64,000 bases of DNA from Pithys albifrons albifrons (GCF_047495875.1 NC_092466.1:14628561-14692560); one strand, 5' to 3'; positions 1 through 13,599 are shown, counted from the first letter of the stretch. Numbers and translations: made by a program. The notes: a model not told the origin generated them from the letters alone.

Positions 1-3000
1 GTGAGAAAACCATGGAATAAGGAAAAGTTTGAGGTGTTTGGTTTCACCACAGCAGATGGGAAAGTAAGTTAATATAAGGAATTTGGAAATTTAGACCGGA
101 ACCTTGATTGGACCCACCACCCATCTGGGCTGTCCTTCATCCATCCCTCCAGACATGGATCTTCCATGAACCACTCATTCATCTGTTTATCTTCCTCTTC
201 CTGTCTGCAGTAATTGTTGGCACAAGGCATTGCACAGAGGAAACCAGCTGCAGAATGCAATGCCAATTTGTATCGGTACTAATTCCCCAGGAATGATGCT
301 CCATGGTCTTACAGGCTTTCTAGTTGCTCTTTACACATTGACTGTTTGCTTGTAGCAGAACAGCCACCTCAGCATTTCCATAGCACAGGGCCTGCTCAGA
401 GAGGAGCATCACACCCAGTCTGGTGCCCATTAAATCAGGACACAGGGACCAAAGGACACAAGGAGTCTGGTGGTGAGGCCAGCAAGACCTGGAGCAAGCA
501 GAGCAGAGAGGGGAGCACAAAGGTAGAAGTTGGATTCAGGCTGACAGGAGATACTCAGCAGGTAGAGGTGAGGACGGGAGAAACAAGGGCTGTTTGCAGA
601 GAAATAAGCAAAAAGAAGAGGAGCAAAGAGTCGGCAGCTGCAGTGCTGGGAGCAGATGGGCTCATGCTGTGCACGGGTGTCTTGAAAGAGTCCTCCAGGG
701 AAAGATGGAGCTGGGAGAGGTAATAAGAGAGGCAGCAAGACTGAGCATCCACAGCCCTTGGAAGTGAGGGGCACGGCTAGCTCCCCAGCCTGGCACGCTG
801 CTCTGTCCCATGCTGTTCCTCATATTTTTCCAGCTGTCTCCACTTTCCAGGGCAAACCCTGGTCTGAGTAGAAAAATGGCAAGGGAGCACATTTCAGAGT
901 GGTATGTCCATAGTAAATCCCTCTTCACACCCCTGGAGCCACTCTGGGCAATAGTGGCTGGTATTCTGAAGGTGAGCCACATGTAACTTCCATCAGGGGT
1001 GAAGCAGACAGCATCCTGACCCAGGTGGTTATCCTGTCTCACTGGGAGGCTGTCCTCATGCTGTGTCCAGTTGGGGAGGGAGGTGGAGGAGCTGGGTAGG
1101 ATCTGGTGGCAGAGACCACAGCAGGGACCAGTGAGAACACAGCAGAGCAGTCCTGTGCTCTGAGAGGTTCTTACTGCATTACCCAAGTGTGTTCCTGTTT
1201 CTGCATCTTGGATCAGCCTTGCAAGAAACATGAGTTGTTACTTATTTGAGGTAAATGTGATTTTGCTGGGATCTATCCTCAGATGCCTCTTGATGCATTT
1301 TAAACCTGACCCAGAATGCTTCAAAATGATGAGCTTGGAAAAGGGAGCAGGTGCCCTACTCTGAGCTCATGATTTGGTCTGTTTGGGCAAGTCACCAACT
1401 GACATTTTCCTAGTGCTTTGGATCAAGGCACCTTTCCCTTTGCCTCTCTCTTTTCCATGCAGCACAGATCATGTAGGAGCCAGCCTGACTGCTGCTGGTT
1501 GACAGGCTGCATAAACCAGGGGAGTCCTCTGGAAACCAAACCCCTACACATTGAGGGAACACATGCTGAGAGAAGCTAGAGGGTGGTCTACATGCTGGAG
1601 CCCGTGAAACAAAGCTTCCCCTTTGGAAACATACAGGCTGGTATCAGCATCATCACCTGGCAGTAAGGTACACTCAAGCTTCTTGTGTCACCCCTGCTGT
1701 TTGGTTCCCCTCAAAGCCCCTTCGACTTTGTGTGACAAGGCAGGGAGAAGACACAGCAGCTCCCTCTGCTGTTTTGTACAGTTTTACCCTTTCCCTTCAC
1801 ATTCATCCCTTTCCTGTTCTCTTCTGCTCTCTTACAAAGGAAAGCCTTTCCAGTCTCCCTGTCAGAGGCTCAGACAGACATACCTAGGCCGGAAAAGCTG
1901 CAGTTTCAGGATTCTTGTAGGGAAAAGAAATGGCTTAATGCTTAAATACCCTCCCTGCAATGTCGACACCTTCCTCCCCCCGACCTGGCGCATGTTGAGC
2001 GAGCAGCAGGGTACCCCAGGGAGCTCTGCTCCAGCTGCACACTCATCAGCCATACGGGGAGCACGCAGCGGTGCTTCGCCACTAACGCTCACCGTGTTTA
2101 ATCACACATCTGTGGGTTCAAACAGATTTAGCCAGCATGGGAAGGGACGAGCCAGGTAGAAGCAGGTGACAGAAATTGTTGATTCTGGTTAAACTGTGAA
2201 AAACAGGTAAGTTAGGGAGAGAAGAGAGGCAGTGCCATGAGAAGCAGGGAGCCATGGGAATTCTGGCCTGGGGAATTTGTGGTAACAAAATGTCTGTGTG
2301 TGTGTGCACATATCCATGTACATATGTGAATATCCAGACATTTATAACTATTTAGTCACTGCTGGAGCGCAGCCTGGATCTGCCATGCTCCCACTACCCG
2401 TTCACACATGGGTTGTCAGAGCCAGAGTGTGTGGGTGATCTCTCTGTACACAGAGCAAACCCTGCGTTGGTTTGGGCTGAGATGCTTGTGTAGCAATTGG
2501 CACAGGCTGAAGTGATCCCATGCGGGTGTGTTGGGATGACAGTGTACTCCTGTGTGTGACCGAGCACTCTGTGTGTGTTTGGCAGGAGGAGACCTCGAGT
2601 TCTGTGTAGGTGTTTGTTGAGGTCTGTGTCTGTAAGATGTCATTTTCTTTACTTCCTTGCACCCACCAGCAAGAGATGAGCAGGGATGCCTTGTCTTAAG
2701 TGATGGGAAATGACATTTTTGGAGTTTGGTCTCCTGTTTCTTGCATATATGTGTGCATGCTTGTTCTCCCTGCTGAAAAATACACATATGCTGAGACCAT
2801 GTGTGTGGCCTATATGTGTTGAACCAAATGCCTGCACACAAGCCTCTGAGGAAGGAGGTAGGCGGGCTTTGGTCTCCAGCCATTGGTCATGGCAGAGCCT
2901 GCATGGCACAAAGGCAGCTCAAAGCAGCCCCTCTCCCCCTGTGCCTCTTGCACAGCCTTTCCTGCAGCTGGAGAGTGGGAGAGAGGTCAGCCTGGACCCC

Positions 3001-6000
3001 GTCCCAGGCACAGCTGGCACTGTCATGCCCAGGGATGGAGAGCTGCAGCATGGGGACATGATGCTGCAGCTCAGGAGCAGCTATTTAGGCAGTTTCCATT
3101 AGCTGTCAGCACCAGCAGTCACAAGGCTGCATATTTTCACAGGGATTCTCCCTCGTTGCCTGTGCTCATGGCCTGACCTTCACTCTGCCTCTGCTGTCTC
3201 TGTCCCCAGTTCCATGGTGCCCTGCAGCCACCTCTCCTCCTGCCTTTGAGCCGAGAAGGCATCCTTCACACTCTCCCATTTCTGCGTATTCAGGCAGTTC
3301 CTTGCTGCCTCCTGCCCATTCCAGCATAGCGTCCTTTGGTCCCAGCCTGCAGTGTGTCTGATACATGGGGTGTCCTGGCTGGCAGCCACACTGTGAGGGC
3401 TGGTGGAGGGGACAGGTGGGTCACAGGCAGTCTCTGCTCTGCAGCATGGCACACTTACTTTGGAGCCACATTTGAGTCCCGCAGCGGGAGGGAGGCGGGC
3501 GAGGTAATGGCTGCTCTTTTGGGAACATGAGTATCCATCTGGTGCACTGAGGGCACAGGGGGTTTGGCACCCAGGAGCTGGCTCTGCCACCACATGTCGT
3601 CAAGGGCCAGGTCTGAGCTCTGCCTGGAATGGAAAACTTGTCCTTCCCTCTGACCTTGGGCTGAGCAGTCCCTGTGGAGCAACTGCATCCCTCATTCCCT
3701 CTGCACTGCAGCAGCCTGTCTCTTCTCAGGCTGTGTCTTGTCTCAATTGTGACAGAAGATCTGGGGGACACTGCTCTGGGCCCTGCACCTTGTGCAAAAT
3801 GAGGATGGAAGAGCATTTCATACACATGAGGTGTGTTTGCAGATGACTGTATTGCACACCAAAGGGTGAAGAGTCTGGAGAGGCACAAGAAATTCCCATC
3901 ACAGTGCTGCAGGTCCTCATGAGGGGTTGAAAGGGAAATGCAACAGCAAGCTGGCAGGCACATGAGTGAGCTGACGAAGGAGTAGGCTCTCCAGGGGAGT
4001 GGAGCACGTTTCTTTCTATAAACCCTATTGAAACTCAACAAATAAAGAAGAGGATTTAGCCTCTGCTCTTCTGACTTCTCAAATATCTGCCTCACTTTAC
4101 CTCTGCAACACTAGCTATTTTTATTTCTCTCTTCTGTGGTTTAATAACTTACCCTCTGTTTCTCTCAAACTTTGATTTTTGTTATTCTCTCAAACTGTAC
4201 CCAGAAACAGAAGGCAAATCTACTGCTTGGACACTAACACAACTCTGCATATGCAGGAGACTGCTGAAAGGTGTGCCCTTGAGAGGAGGCAGCAGGGATG
4301 CCAGGATGCCAGTATAACCTCAGCATTACTGCTGACAGATGCACAGTTCATGGTCTGCCTTTTTAAAGTGAGTCACTTTGGTATCTAAAACCCCAAACTT
4401 GTGAGTGGAAGTCCCCTTGCGCTGCAGCATCAGGACACTTGCTTGAGTCCCAGTCAGAGCAGCAACTTACCACCCCTGGAACTCCTCTCTGTGACTGCCT
4501 GGGGGAGCCACTAACCATGGCATGTCCTCATCCCACAGTACGTTTCCCAAGTGCTGCTGTATGAGGTATAGCAGCTCCTGGATTGCAGTGTAGTCTTGGG
4601 CTTACAGGTTCTCTGGGATGCCTGGGGCAGGGTGGGAAACAGGATCTTCAGCAGCAGACATGAGTGCCAGGACTGGCAGAAGAGGAGTGAATTTTAAAAG
4701 CTCCTTCAGTATATTATCATTTTCTGTGGGTGGATTTATTTTGAAAGGATTTACCTATGTTCCCCACTGCACGTGCTGCTGCACAGAAACCCAGCACCAT
4801 TCCAGTCATAGCAGCTTAAACTGGTGGAGTGGAGCAGGAAGGTCCAAGGTTGCTCCCTCCCTCAGGAACTCTTTGGTGCTAAGGGAAAAGTTGGCTAATG
4901 GACAGGACATGCAGAGTCCACAGATCATCATACTGACTTTCCATCTCACAGAAAATACTAGCAGGCATCAATAATTCACAACCCCAAAGCCCTTGCAGCC
5001 CACCACAGCCTGCAAACAGCACGACGACGTTTACACTGATCCTCTCCTCTTGCTGCTCTGCACCCTCCATCACATTGTATCTTCAAAACTGGAATCATAT
5101 GACCAACAAATCAGGGCTGTGAGACTGACTCACTCGCAAACACCCGGCTGCTCACATCCACTGCCCCCATCTCAACTCTCACCCACTGCCCCTGCCCCAT
5201 TCCCAGCCCAGCAGCAGCCCACGACGTGCCGGGAGTCCGGTGGGCAGCACAAACCACCTCTGCCTGTGGCCCCGCATTACGGGAGCCCCCACGCCTGCTC
5301 AGAAGCCCCGGCTGCTCTTAGTTTCTCCCTACTGAAGAATTATGTAGCATGAAGAAACAGGCTCCACCATCTTGAACTGGCAGTGAACTTTGCTTTCTAC
5401 ATATAAATACAGATAGCAATCACACCCCAATCAGCACACAAGCTTCAGGGCATCATCACGGCAACTCTAACTTTCCCATTACGATAATGTGATTTTCACT
5501 CAGTCTATAATATCACCAGCCATGAATAAAACAACTGGCTTTTTCTCTCTTTCTCTCTCCTTTCCCTCTCTCCCCCTCCCTCCCTCTCCCTTTCTCTCTC
5601 TCCCCCTCTCTCGGATCACAGTCTTTGCATACTAATGATGGCTGAATATGGCTTCCAGGGTGCGATCTCTGATGGAGAGGGAGGTCAGGCTCTGGGTGGA
5701 TCCCCGGTGCTCTCCAGTCCTCCTCATACACACACCTTCGTCTCTCTTTGACCCTCCTGGATATGCTGAACCCGACTGGACTGACAGACCTGGCTGGATA
5801 GACAGACAGTCGCTGACTCCTTGTCCCATCTGCATCATGTACCTGCAGCAGAGCAGGAACACTGCAGTTTGTGTGGCTGGCTGGAAGGGAGGGTCTTGGT
5901 CCCTAAAGCCTACCAACCTCTGCCTGGTTCCCTGGAGCATCCCGATCTCAGCTCGAATGCTCTGGTGTATGGGAAATGTGTCAAACTGGGATTAATCCTG

Positions 6001-8200
6001 CCCCAGGGCACCCTCACCCCCGCTGCTCAGGCAAGCTGTTTGTCTAACCCCGTTCAGGTCTGCTGTCCCTGAGGATGTATGGAGGCCAGATCAGGGAAGC
6101 AATCCAGCTGAAAACAACCCTATCACACACACAGACACACAAAAAGTAATTCCCAAAGGGATCAAGGACCTGATCCAACCCGATACATGAAGCAGTGTTG
6201 TTGCAGGGAATTAACTGTATTTTCCCTCTGAGAAGCCACTTGCTGGATCAGACCCATTCCCTTTTGGGTCTCAGCACTGCCAGCATCATTGACAGCTACT
6301 GCAGAGGAGAAACCCCTTTTGCAGGCTGTACCCTGATCAGAGGTTCCTGCTCATTTTGGCGGCTTCGGAGTTGCAGCCTGATGAGTTTAAACCAGCCAGA
6401 AAGGGTTCATGACTGATTCTGATGATTTCCAGCAGACTGAGCGTCACTGTGCATATTCTGGTGTAACTGGGGCTCCACTGTGCCCTGTACTATGTGCCCC
6501 TCTCTGCATCCAACCCCAGCAAACATGCCATGTCTGCATGCCTGTGGCTGAAGCTGGCACCAGTTGGCATGGGGATGATACGGAGGGGAGCACTCCCATA
6601 TGCAGATAGGTCAGTCTGGGTTTGCTTTTGTTTTCCGTTCTCACTTCAGAAACTGCCATGCCAAGGCACAGAAAACAGGAACAATTTTGCTCTTTCCAGA
6701 CCATGCTGATCCGACATGCAAAGCCAAAGCTCAATTCCCTCACATCCTCTCCACATTTGTTCTCTGCCTCCAAAGTTTCAGTCCTCTCTTGTTTGGGAGC
6801 AGAGGTGGCTTGTTGCAGTGTGAGGTTCTCTAACAAATGCTGTTCCTTTAACTCCTCTCAACCCTGTGCATTGGTTAGGGTTATTATCTCGGGTGGATAA
6901 TTAATTCTCTTCAACATCAGCATCTGGTCCTGGGTGGGAGCTGTGCTGAAGAGAATGGCAGAGCACAGGATAGGGTTATAAGATGCAAGAACACCTGTTT
7001 GTGCATCTTCTTTTTTCCCTTAAATCTATAAAGCAGGCGATGGAAGGAGACAGAATCCCTGCCTGCTCTTGCCCAGAAAGGGGCCTGTGGATAAGCTGCA
7101 GTGTGGAAGGGACTGGCTCTCTTTTTTTTTTCCAAGATAAAGAGATGCATTGAGTACTAATTGCTCGAGTGGCACTGTAAATGTCCATGTTCCTGACCAG
7201 CACTTCTTGCTCTGTCAGGAGAGCTGCAGGGTGAGTGTTGAGTTACTGGTGTCCTCCAAAGGCTGTCTGAAGCAGCAATAAAAAGTATTAGGAGCAAAAA
7301 TGGGACAGGATGGAGCCTAGACTTTGCAGTGACTGAAACAGTGGATGTTAAGTGAGTTGTCTTGTGTGCTTGCAAGTTTTGAGTGCTCAAAGGGGGAAAA
7401 CACAAAGGAGTGGCAACAGCCTAATTGGTGCTACAAGTCTCTTGCTGTGCAGGAGGGATGACAGACTGCATGGGGCAAATCCTGCCGCTGCTAACCTGTG
7501 ACAATTCCTCAGTGGGCCATGACTGACCTGGCAGGGTGGTGCATGCAAAACCAGCCCTGAGCCTGAAAGCACATGACCAGGGGTGCTACTTACATGGCAC
7601 TGCCGAGCACCATTGCCAGAGCTCCTGACTGCTTTTCTGGAGACCCAGGGAGATGGAAAACTTGGTCCTTGCAGCCTGTCTCTGGGACAGGATAAGCAGG
7701 GAAGCTGCATATTACAGACACTTGCGTCCTGGTTAATGTGTGCCATGGGGTAGCAGACAGGGCATCTCTCAAAATGAAAGACTGGGGCTTGTTCACTCCT
7801 GCCTGTGGGCTCTCATGGCTTGTAGGTGTCCTTATATAAATCTTCTTTCCCTACTGGTGTTTTTCCCTGCAGTATAAGTGGCTTTGGGGGTGGCTCTGTT
7901 TCTGCCATCTCTCAGGTGTGATATAGGGTGATAAAGAAACTTCAATGGGTCCTTCTACAAGCAGCCTGGAAGGTGCCCTCTGAAGATGAGTGTGCTGGGC
8001 TCATGTACCCCAGAAACCGATGCTGGAATCTATTGCATGTCCTTTCCCCACCCTCAGTAATGGTCTTTTATATGGGATGAGGTGGGGTTTCGGAGCCAGG
8101 CAGGGATGAGTCCTCAGCATTGCAATTTCTTTGGCAGCTTCTCCAGCTGGAACAGGTTCTCTTGCCTACCCTGACATAAAAAGAAGAGCAGAGGTGCTCC
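1..8200. other. Intergenic DNA, no gene recognised
   Basis: Mixed-composition DNA upstream of BTRC. The longest open frames (189 codons at 662-1231 minus, 224 codons at 3421-4095 minus, 178 codons at 1623-2159 plus) resemble no family I know and lack splice-site or codon structure suggesting real exons. A short TG run occurs near 2289-2305 and a long polypyrimidine tract at 5539-5612. In human this interval lies between LBX1 and BTRC. No LBX1 homeodomain coding sequence is present. Confidence 0.6.
5539..5612 (+). repeat. Polypyrimidine (CT)-rich tract, 74 bp
   Basis: An uninterrupted C/T run of about 74 bases made of TCTC, CCCT and TTTC units. The complementary strand is pure purine. Mirror-like polypurine/polypyrimidine tracts can form triplex (H-DNA) and are length-unstable. 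It is low-complexity sequence with no flanking transposon recognised. Confidence 0.9.
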
Positions 8201-8264
8201 AAAAACTAGTCGGCACCTGTGTTCACTGATGCCCCCACAGGGCTCACCTCACACAGCAGGGGAC

Positions 8265-8575
8265 ATGTCCCCTGATGGGTGACAGAGCTGGCTGAAATGG
8301 ATGGGGTTGTAATGGAGGTACCTGCCGGCAGGGCTACCTGGGAGACGCTCTTATCTGTCATCTGATTTATCCAGGTTAAAAGGCTGCAATCAGTCACCAA
8401 GGTAGATTCATTCCCCAGTAAATAGTGCCCAAGGGCTTCCAGGACCTATTTTACTGCTAAGCACTCTCTTTCCAATGCTTGAATACCTTTGTTCCCGATG
8501 GAGCTGTTGCTGGCTGATATATATATGATATGGGGAGTCCCTGTGACTTTTTTATTTTTGCTCTGTACAGCTCCT
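8265..8575 (-). pseudogene. Decayed LTR-retrotransposon RT/RNase H fragment
   Basis: Minus-strand translation from about 8496 down to 8341 gives ERECLAVK, then a stop, then HYLLGNESTLVTD and LLTWINQMTDK. This is the pattern of the RNase H domain that follows reverse transcriptase in Ty3/Gypsy-type and related LTR elements, where the usual text is of the kind ECLAIKWAL...YYLLG..F.L.TDH..L.W. The preceding conserved stretch (YISQQQL..EQRYSSI) lies at 8480-8570 in another frame, and the downstream stretch (YLHYNPIHFS) at 8265-8330 in a third. The fragment therefore has at least two frameshifts and one stop and cannot make a functional protein. I saw no integrase, protease, gag or LTRs around it. 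It is an old, isolated relic. An endogenous retrovirus origin is the alternative; the YLLG/TDH arrangement favours Gypsy-like. Confidence 0.62.
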
Positions 8576-8599
8576 GGCCTTGTCTCTGCTGCAGTGGGC

Positions 8600-11500
8600 T
8601 GCACGATGAATTATCTGTTCCAGGCTTCCTTGGGTCTGGGGGCAAATCCAGCTGAAACTGCTCTTGGCTGCTGGGAGAGCTGCCTCTATGAAACAGCTCT
8701 GCCCAAAGCCCGGGCAATTGGCACATTGAAAGAGATGTTTGAATCAGAGGGAAGTGATACTTGGAGTGCTAGCAGGGCTGGCCCAGGGGCTGGATGTGAC
8801 ACAGCTCTTCTGCCCTTGCTGCTGTTGCTGGGGCACTTTGTGAGGGAGTGACAGAGCTGGGCTGAGGGACAGTCATGTGCTGTGGTGCCCAAACAGTTGC
8901 TTTCTCCAGTGACTTATTCCTACTGGACCTACTTAGAGCTTGTCCTCTATCACAGTTGAGTTCTTCGACATTTGGGTACCTCCAGGTTCAGGGAGGACTT
9001 CCAAGACATGAAGAACAGTGACTGACATCACTCTGACAGTGGAACTTGGACTCCAGTGATCCCCAGAAAAAGGGCCTGCTCTGCCCTTTGGGCTTCAAGG
9101 GTAACTTCTTGTGACATGCCACAAAGCCATTCTGATTTCCTCTGGCCATTGAACTCTCCTTCCCTGGCCCTGCTCTTTGTGGGCATGTTTGTATTTGACT
9201 TAGTGGCAGAGAAGAGAAAATCTCTATCAGGAAGGTTATGGACACAATATCAGTTTCTAGTCTCATTTTAATCTTTTACTTGTTTTCATCCTAGTTGAAA
9301 ACAACAACACAAACCCTCAGAACTGCAGTCAATGGGTCGCTATCCCCATCCAAGTTCTGGCTACTGCCTGCCTCCTCATCCCAAACTCCAGTCAAAAGGC
9401 TGCATCCTCCCCCTTCCATAGGATAGAGCACAGGAGCCCTTTCCTACTACACCTTGTTCCTATATACCTTCAGGTACTTGTTCTGCAAACATCTGTTTGA
9501 CTGCTTTTGTTCTTTTTCCTGTCTTTGACAAATCTTTCAGGTAGTTCATCATCCCCAATTGGTTTGTTAAATTCCTCCCACTCTTCCCCATCCCCGTCCA
9601 CTCCTCCCCCCACTAATTAGAGTGAAGGCCTAATAGAGTATTACTGTGAGGGACTAGGCAAGCTTCCCAAAGTGCTTAGCTAAGAGGAGAGCACTTTGAC
9701 TAATAGATGGGCATTAAGTCTATGCAGTCTCTTGTTCTGAGAGAGCAAGGAGGGGGCCAAGAGTACTGAGCAGAGCTCCAGAAATCGGTATCAGTGGCTC
9801 TCTTCACATATCCAGACTGTGCTATACAGTTGGACCATTACTGCTCTCAGATTCGCCCTTAGAGATGGGTTTCATATCTAACTCAGCCTGTGGTAATACC
9901 CCAGCTAGGTGGATTTGACTGCCAGTAGGTGCAACATGATCCTTTGCCGGTCACAGACACCAGCTTTGCTGCTTGGGGGAAAGAGGGCTTTTTCTCCATG
10001 CCGTGTTTGTACAGCACCCAGCACAGGAGGGCTCCTTCAGTTCCCCAAGGGATGTTGTTCTGAAGTTCCTGCACCAGTTCTTTGAACATTGGATCACCCT
10101 AAGCTGTCCTTGGGATGAGACACTGGGACAGACAGAAGGAAAGCAGGAGGGGTCTGTCTGCTGGCACACAGCACTTCGGGAGCTGCTGCATACCTAGACC
10201 TTCCTCCCAGGAATGTCATTGGAACTTTGTTTCTGCTGGTCCTTTGGCTTTGAAGCATTCTGTGCATTTTCCAGGGACTGCACTCCACACTGGAGGAGGG
10301 TTTGAGACTGGAACTATGCAGAACCACACAACCTGAGCTTTGGAGATGCACTGGGATGAGTAGGCAATGATCAGTTTTTCTTTCTATCCTTGCTCCTAAA
10401 ATTCAGTTTCTGAAGCTGTGCTAGGTTGCAGAACCAATTGGATCAGCCTGACAACCATCACCAACGTCATCTGCAACCTTCAAGTGTTTTGTAGCTCAAT
10501 CCTGTGGACCCCTGGAGGGCATCACACTGACATTTAAACCTTGTAAATGGCAGCAGTGCTTAGAGGCACCAGCAGAAAAGTCAAGTGCTTCAGAAGAACA
10601 TGGGCAGGCATGGGTCTGCACGTGGGTGTTTGCTGGTTAAGTGTATGGGGATGTCTAATCTTGGGAGAGAGGTAGCAAAGGTAGTTTGATGCAAACCGGC
10701 ACTGGACAGAGTGGATGGGAGAGGACACAAAAATGGAGACAAAGGAGGGGACACTGTCATGGGCTTTTCTGAGGAGGCAGAAAGGATTTCCAGAAGCTTG
10801 GGTTTGGAGAAGTAAAGCCATGGAGTCTAATGTGGGTACCCCAGTTCAGAGGACTCCTGAAGGCTGGGTCTGAGGGTGGCATTAAGGGACAGTTTATGGC
10901 ATGCTTCTGAGACTCCTTGTTTCACAAGGGAAAGTATAACTTCCTAAGTGGATACAGCATGTGCACGAGGCCAGCCCTACCTGTTTCACTTGGGCTTTCC
11001 AAGTGTCCCACTTTTCTCTCTTCCACTTCTGACTGGGAGTTACTCTTTTGGTGTCTGACCGCTTAGCAATCTCACCTAGGTAAGCTCTGGCTGTTTGGAA
11101 AGTTTTCTTTGTGTGTTCCTGGCTTTGCTCCCTGATTAGCAGTAGCTCTGTAACAGGAGAGATGTAGGGATAAACACAGGATGGGTTCAAGTTGTCTAGC
11201 TTCACTCCCTGAAGTCAACACCTGCTGAGTCACCCCTGCTGCTGATATTTTTCATGAGGGTGCTTCAGGAGGAAGCTTAGCTAAACTGAGCCTGAGCATC
11301 AGGACCCTAAGGGCAGTTATGGAAATAGCTCTGTGCATCTCACTCACCTCCTCTTATGCTGAGAAAGGGCATGATACCTACAAATGCAGACACTGATACA
11401 GGACCTGAGCTTGGCCCAGCTGCAGCATTGGATTGCGGTCTGTGTCCCTGGCTCTCAGGCTTCAGGCTTTCAAGTGCTGATACCTGACATGGTGTGTGCT

Positions 11501-11830
11501 GGGAGAATGAGGAATCCACCATAGCGAGAAAAGCATCCTTGGGACAACTGCCTGTGCATGTGAAGTTGAGAGGGATGGATACAGCACCTTCCTGTTTCAG
11601 GGAGGGGGGTTATCATCATCCTGCCCCTCCCCCCCCCCCATGCGAGGGGATCCTTCAACTTTTTTTTATGCGAGCATTGGGTAGAAGGGATACCAGAGCT
11701 CCCCGTGAGCTGGACACCACTCCCTCCCTGTCTCAGCGAAGGCACAATGAGCGGCCATGGAGCGGGGTCACTTGGTAGTGCTCTCATCAGGGAGGAAGCC
11801 TTCCTGTGCCCTGGCAAACCCCTAGTGAAA
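8600..11830. other. Intergenic DNA, nothing recognised
   Basis: No gene, RNA or defined transposon was recognised on either strand. It may contain more of the same decayed retrotransposon upstream (minus-strand sense) of the RNase H relic, but no reverse-transcriptase motif could be read in any frame. A C-run near 11629-11640 and a T-run near 11660 are simple sequence. Confidence 0.5.
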
Positions 11831-11844
11831 GACAATCAGGCTCA

Positions 11845-12030
11845 CTGTCACTGAGCTAATTCCGACGGCATAAAAGCAGTAATGAAATTCACGGCAGGAT
11901 TAGCCTCTCCATCCAATGGGCCGGCGCCACAGTGACATATCGCGCTTCTTGCCCGAATGTAACACACCATCTAATTTACGTCGTGTAGCGAGCGGGAATG
12001 AAATGTTCATAAAGAATTGCTGAATCTTGT
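11845..12030. promoter_or_regulatory. Candidate conserved noncoding element (CpG-retaining)
   Basis: A sharply different block of about 180 bp. About twelve CpGs are kept between 11860 and 12000 in sequence that is otherwise balanced in composition and not part of an island. It also has several homeodomain-like cores (GCTAATTC, AGTAATGAAATT, TCTAATTTACG) and a CCAAT box (ATCCAATGGG). Retention of CpG outside an island, no repeat and no open frame suggest selective constraint. The link to LBX1 or FGF8 regulation is inference from known synteny. Confidence 0.45.
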
Positions 12031-12079
12031 CACCTTAACTGCGGCCCCGGGCTCTGAAGCATCTGTCAGGGAGAGGAGA

Positions 12080-13590
12080 GCGGAGAAGGAGGCTCCTGCC
12101 TTGCAAAGATGCGACCAGGGCTTTGGGAATGGGGAGATGGCTGCATTAATCTTCTGGGTCTGTGCAATGGAGATGTAGCACGTGGGGATGAGGACGCTAG
12201 GCTGGAGGAGGGGGGCTGTAGAGCTCGATTCCATGTGCACACTGTACTGAGTGGTGACAGTGACAGGGAAGGGGCTGTTAGATCTTCCCCACCCCCAGAA
12301 CTGCATGCCTGGGATGCATGAGAAGGGACCTGTGGTGGTGTGGAAATACGGGGCAGCATCCTTGGAGATACATGTGCTCACAGCAGAAAAAAGTTCCGAC
12401 ATTCCATATTGGGTTCCTTGTGCAGATACACACCAGTCCGCAACTGCAGGTGTTCACCTGCCTTGGGAAGTGTGTGCATAACCCTTCTGCTGTGGCTCAG
12501 CAGCCCCGTTTTCCCCTCCCCTCCCCAAATGTTTATTTGCAGTTAATTTTCATGGATCCTAATGGCTTAGATCGTGCTAGGGGGGATCATGCTTGCCTCT
12601 TCAGTCAGAAAGTTTGCAGAAAAAAATAGCCCTTTCCTGTTGTGTTTGGAGTAATAGCGTCTCAGTGTCCGGAGGGGAGTTGGCAAGGAAACAGGGAAGT
12701 TTATTAAGAGTAAGAGATTGAATTCCACTGGGTTTAATTGGAAGTGCTTGAGCAAACAGGGGAGGGAGCCGTCCAGTCCAGTTCTCTGGAAATGGCAGCA
12801 CTGGCCCCAGGCTTCATGCCCACGGGCCTTACTAGTCCCAGGGCTGCCTTGACTAGTGTCCCTTGACTACTGGGGAATGTGCAGGGTCTGGCTTGTTTGC
12901 TTCCTTGGGGTCATCTGGGCACTTCAACCCTGGCTTCCTACTCCATCTATAGGTAGGATCCTAAGTGGGACCTGGAAAGGCTGCATCAGGAGAAATGCAG
13001 CTCAGAAGTATCTGAGAAAAAGCAGGTTTGGGGTCCATATTTTACTTTGGAAGCTGGTTCGGGGCACAAAGGTATGACTCCTGTCCCTTGTGTGCTGCCA
13101 TGTCCCCTCCCATAAAAGTCTGGATTTTCTCCCTCAGCAAGGGCAACACAGCTCCAGGATGGGACACAGCAATGGCTGGCTGGGGTGCAGGTATTGGGCA
13201 TGTAATCTGCAAATGGGATATGTTTTGGGGGAGTAACCTAAACTTGAAAGGCCTGCTCTGCTTTCCCAATTTAAAGCAAACATGAAGCAAATCCACTTTT
13301 GGATTCTAATCTCCACACCATCCTACAGGGCACAGAAAAGTCTTCAAGTCAGATTCCCATGGATGAAAATGTTGGCCTGCCTTGGGCTGGTCTGGATGCT
13401 GCCTGCAGTATGAGCTGCAGCACTTTTGTGCTTCTCTTGCACTGATATTCACAGGCATGCAAAGCAGTATGGAAATGTGCCTTTATGGCTGAAAAAGTAG
13501 CTGAGTGCCAGAAGTTTGATTCCCTCCTATAAAAGCTTCTCCTCCAAGACCTTCTCCTATCCCACACTGAGTTGAAAGAGGCATCAAATA
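12080..13590. other. Intergenic DNA, nothing recognised
   Basis: Ordinary mixed-composition sequence. Short open frames on both strands show no family resemblance, and no repeat or RNA gene is evident. Confidence 0.5.
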
Positions 13591-13599
13591 TTCCCCTTG

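Noticed and set aside
662..1231. 189-codon minus-strand open frame
   Set aside because: Unrecognised composition-like protein with many Ser and Cys residues. No promoter or RNA evidence in the sequence.
1623..2159. 178-codon plus-strand open frame
   Set aside because: Low-complexity, Ser- and Pro-rich translation with no family similarity. Likely chance.
3421..4095. 224-codon minus-strand open frame
   Set aside because: No resemblance to any family I recognise, no codon bias or splice structure, and overlapping frames on both strands are also open.
8880..11205. Further reverse transcriptase, gag or integrase parts around the RNase H relic
   Set aside because: No diagnostic motif (YxDD, GYYRRF, zinc knuckle, HHCC) could be read in any frame. 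Similarities were too vague to claim.
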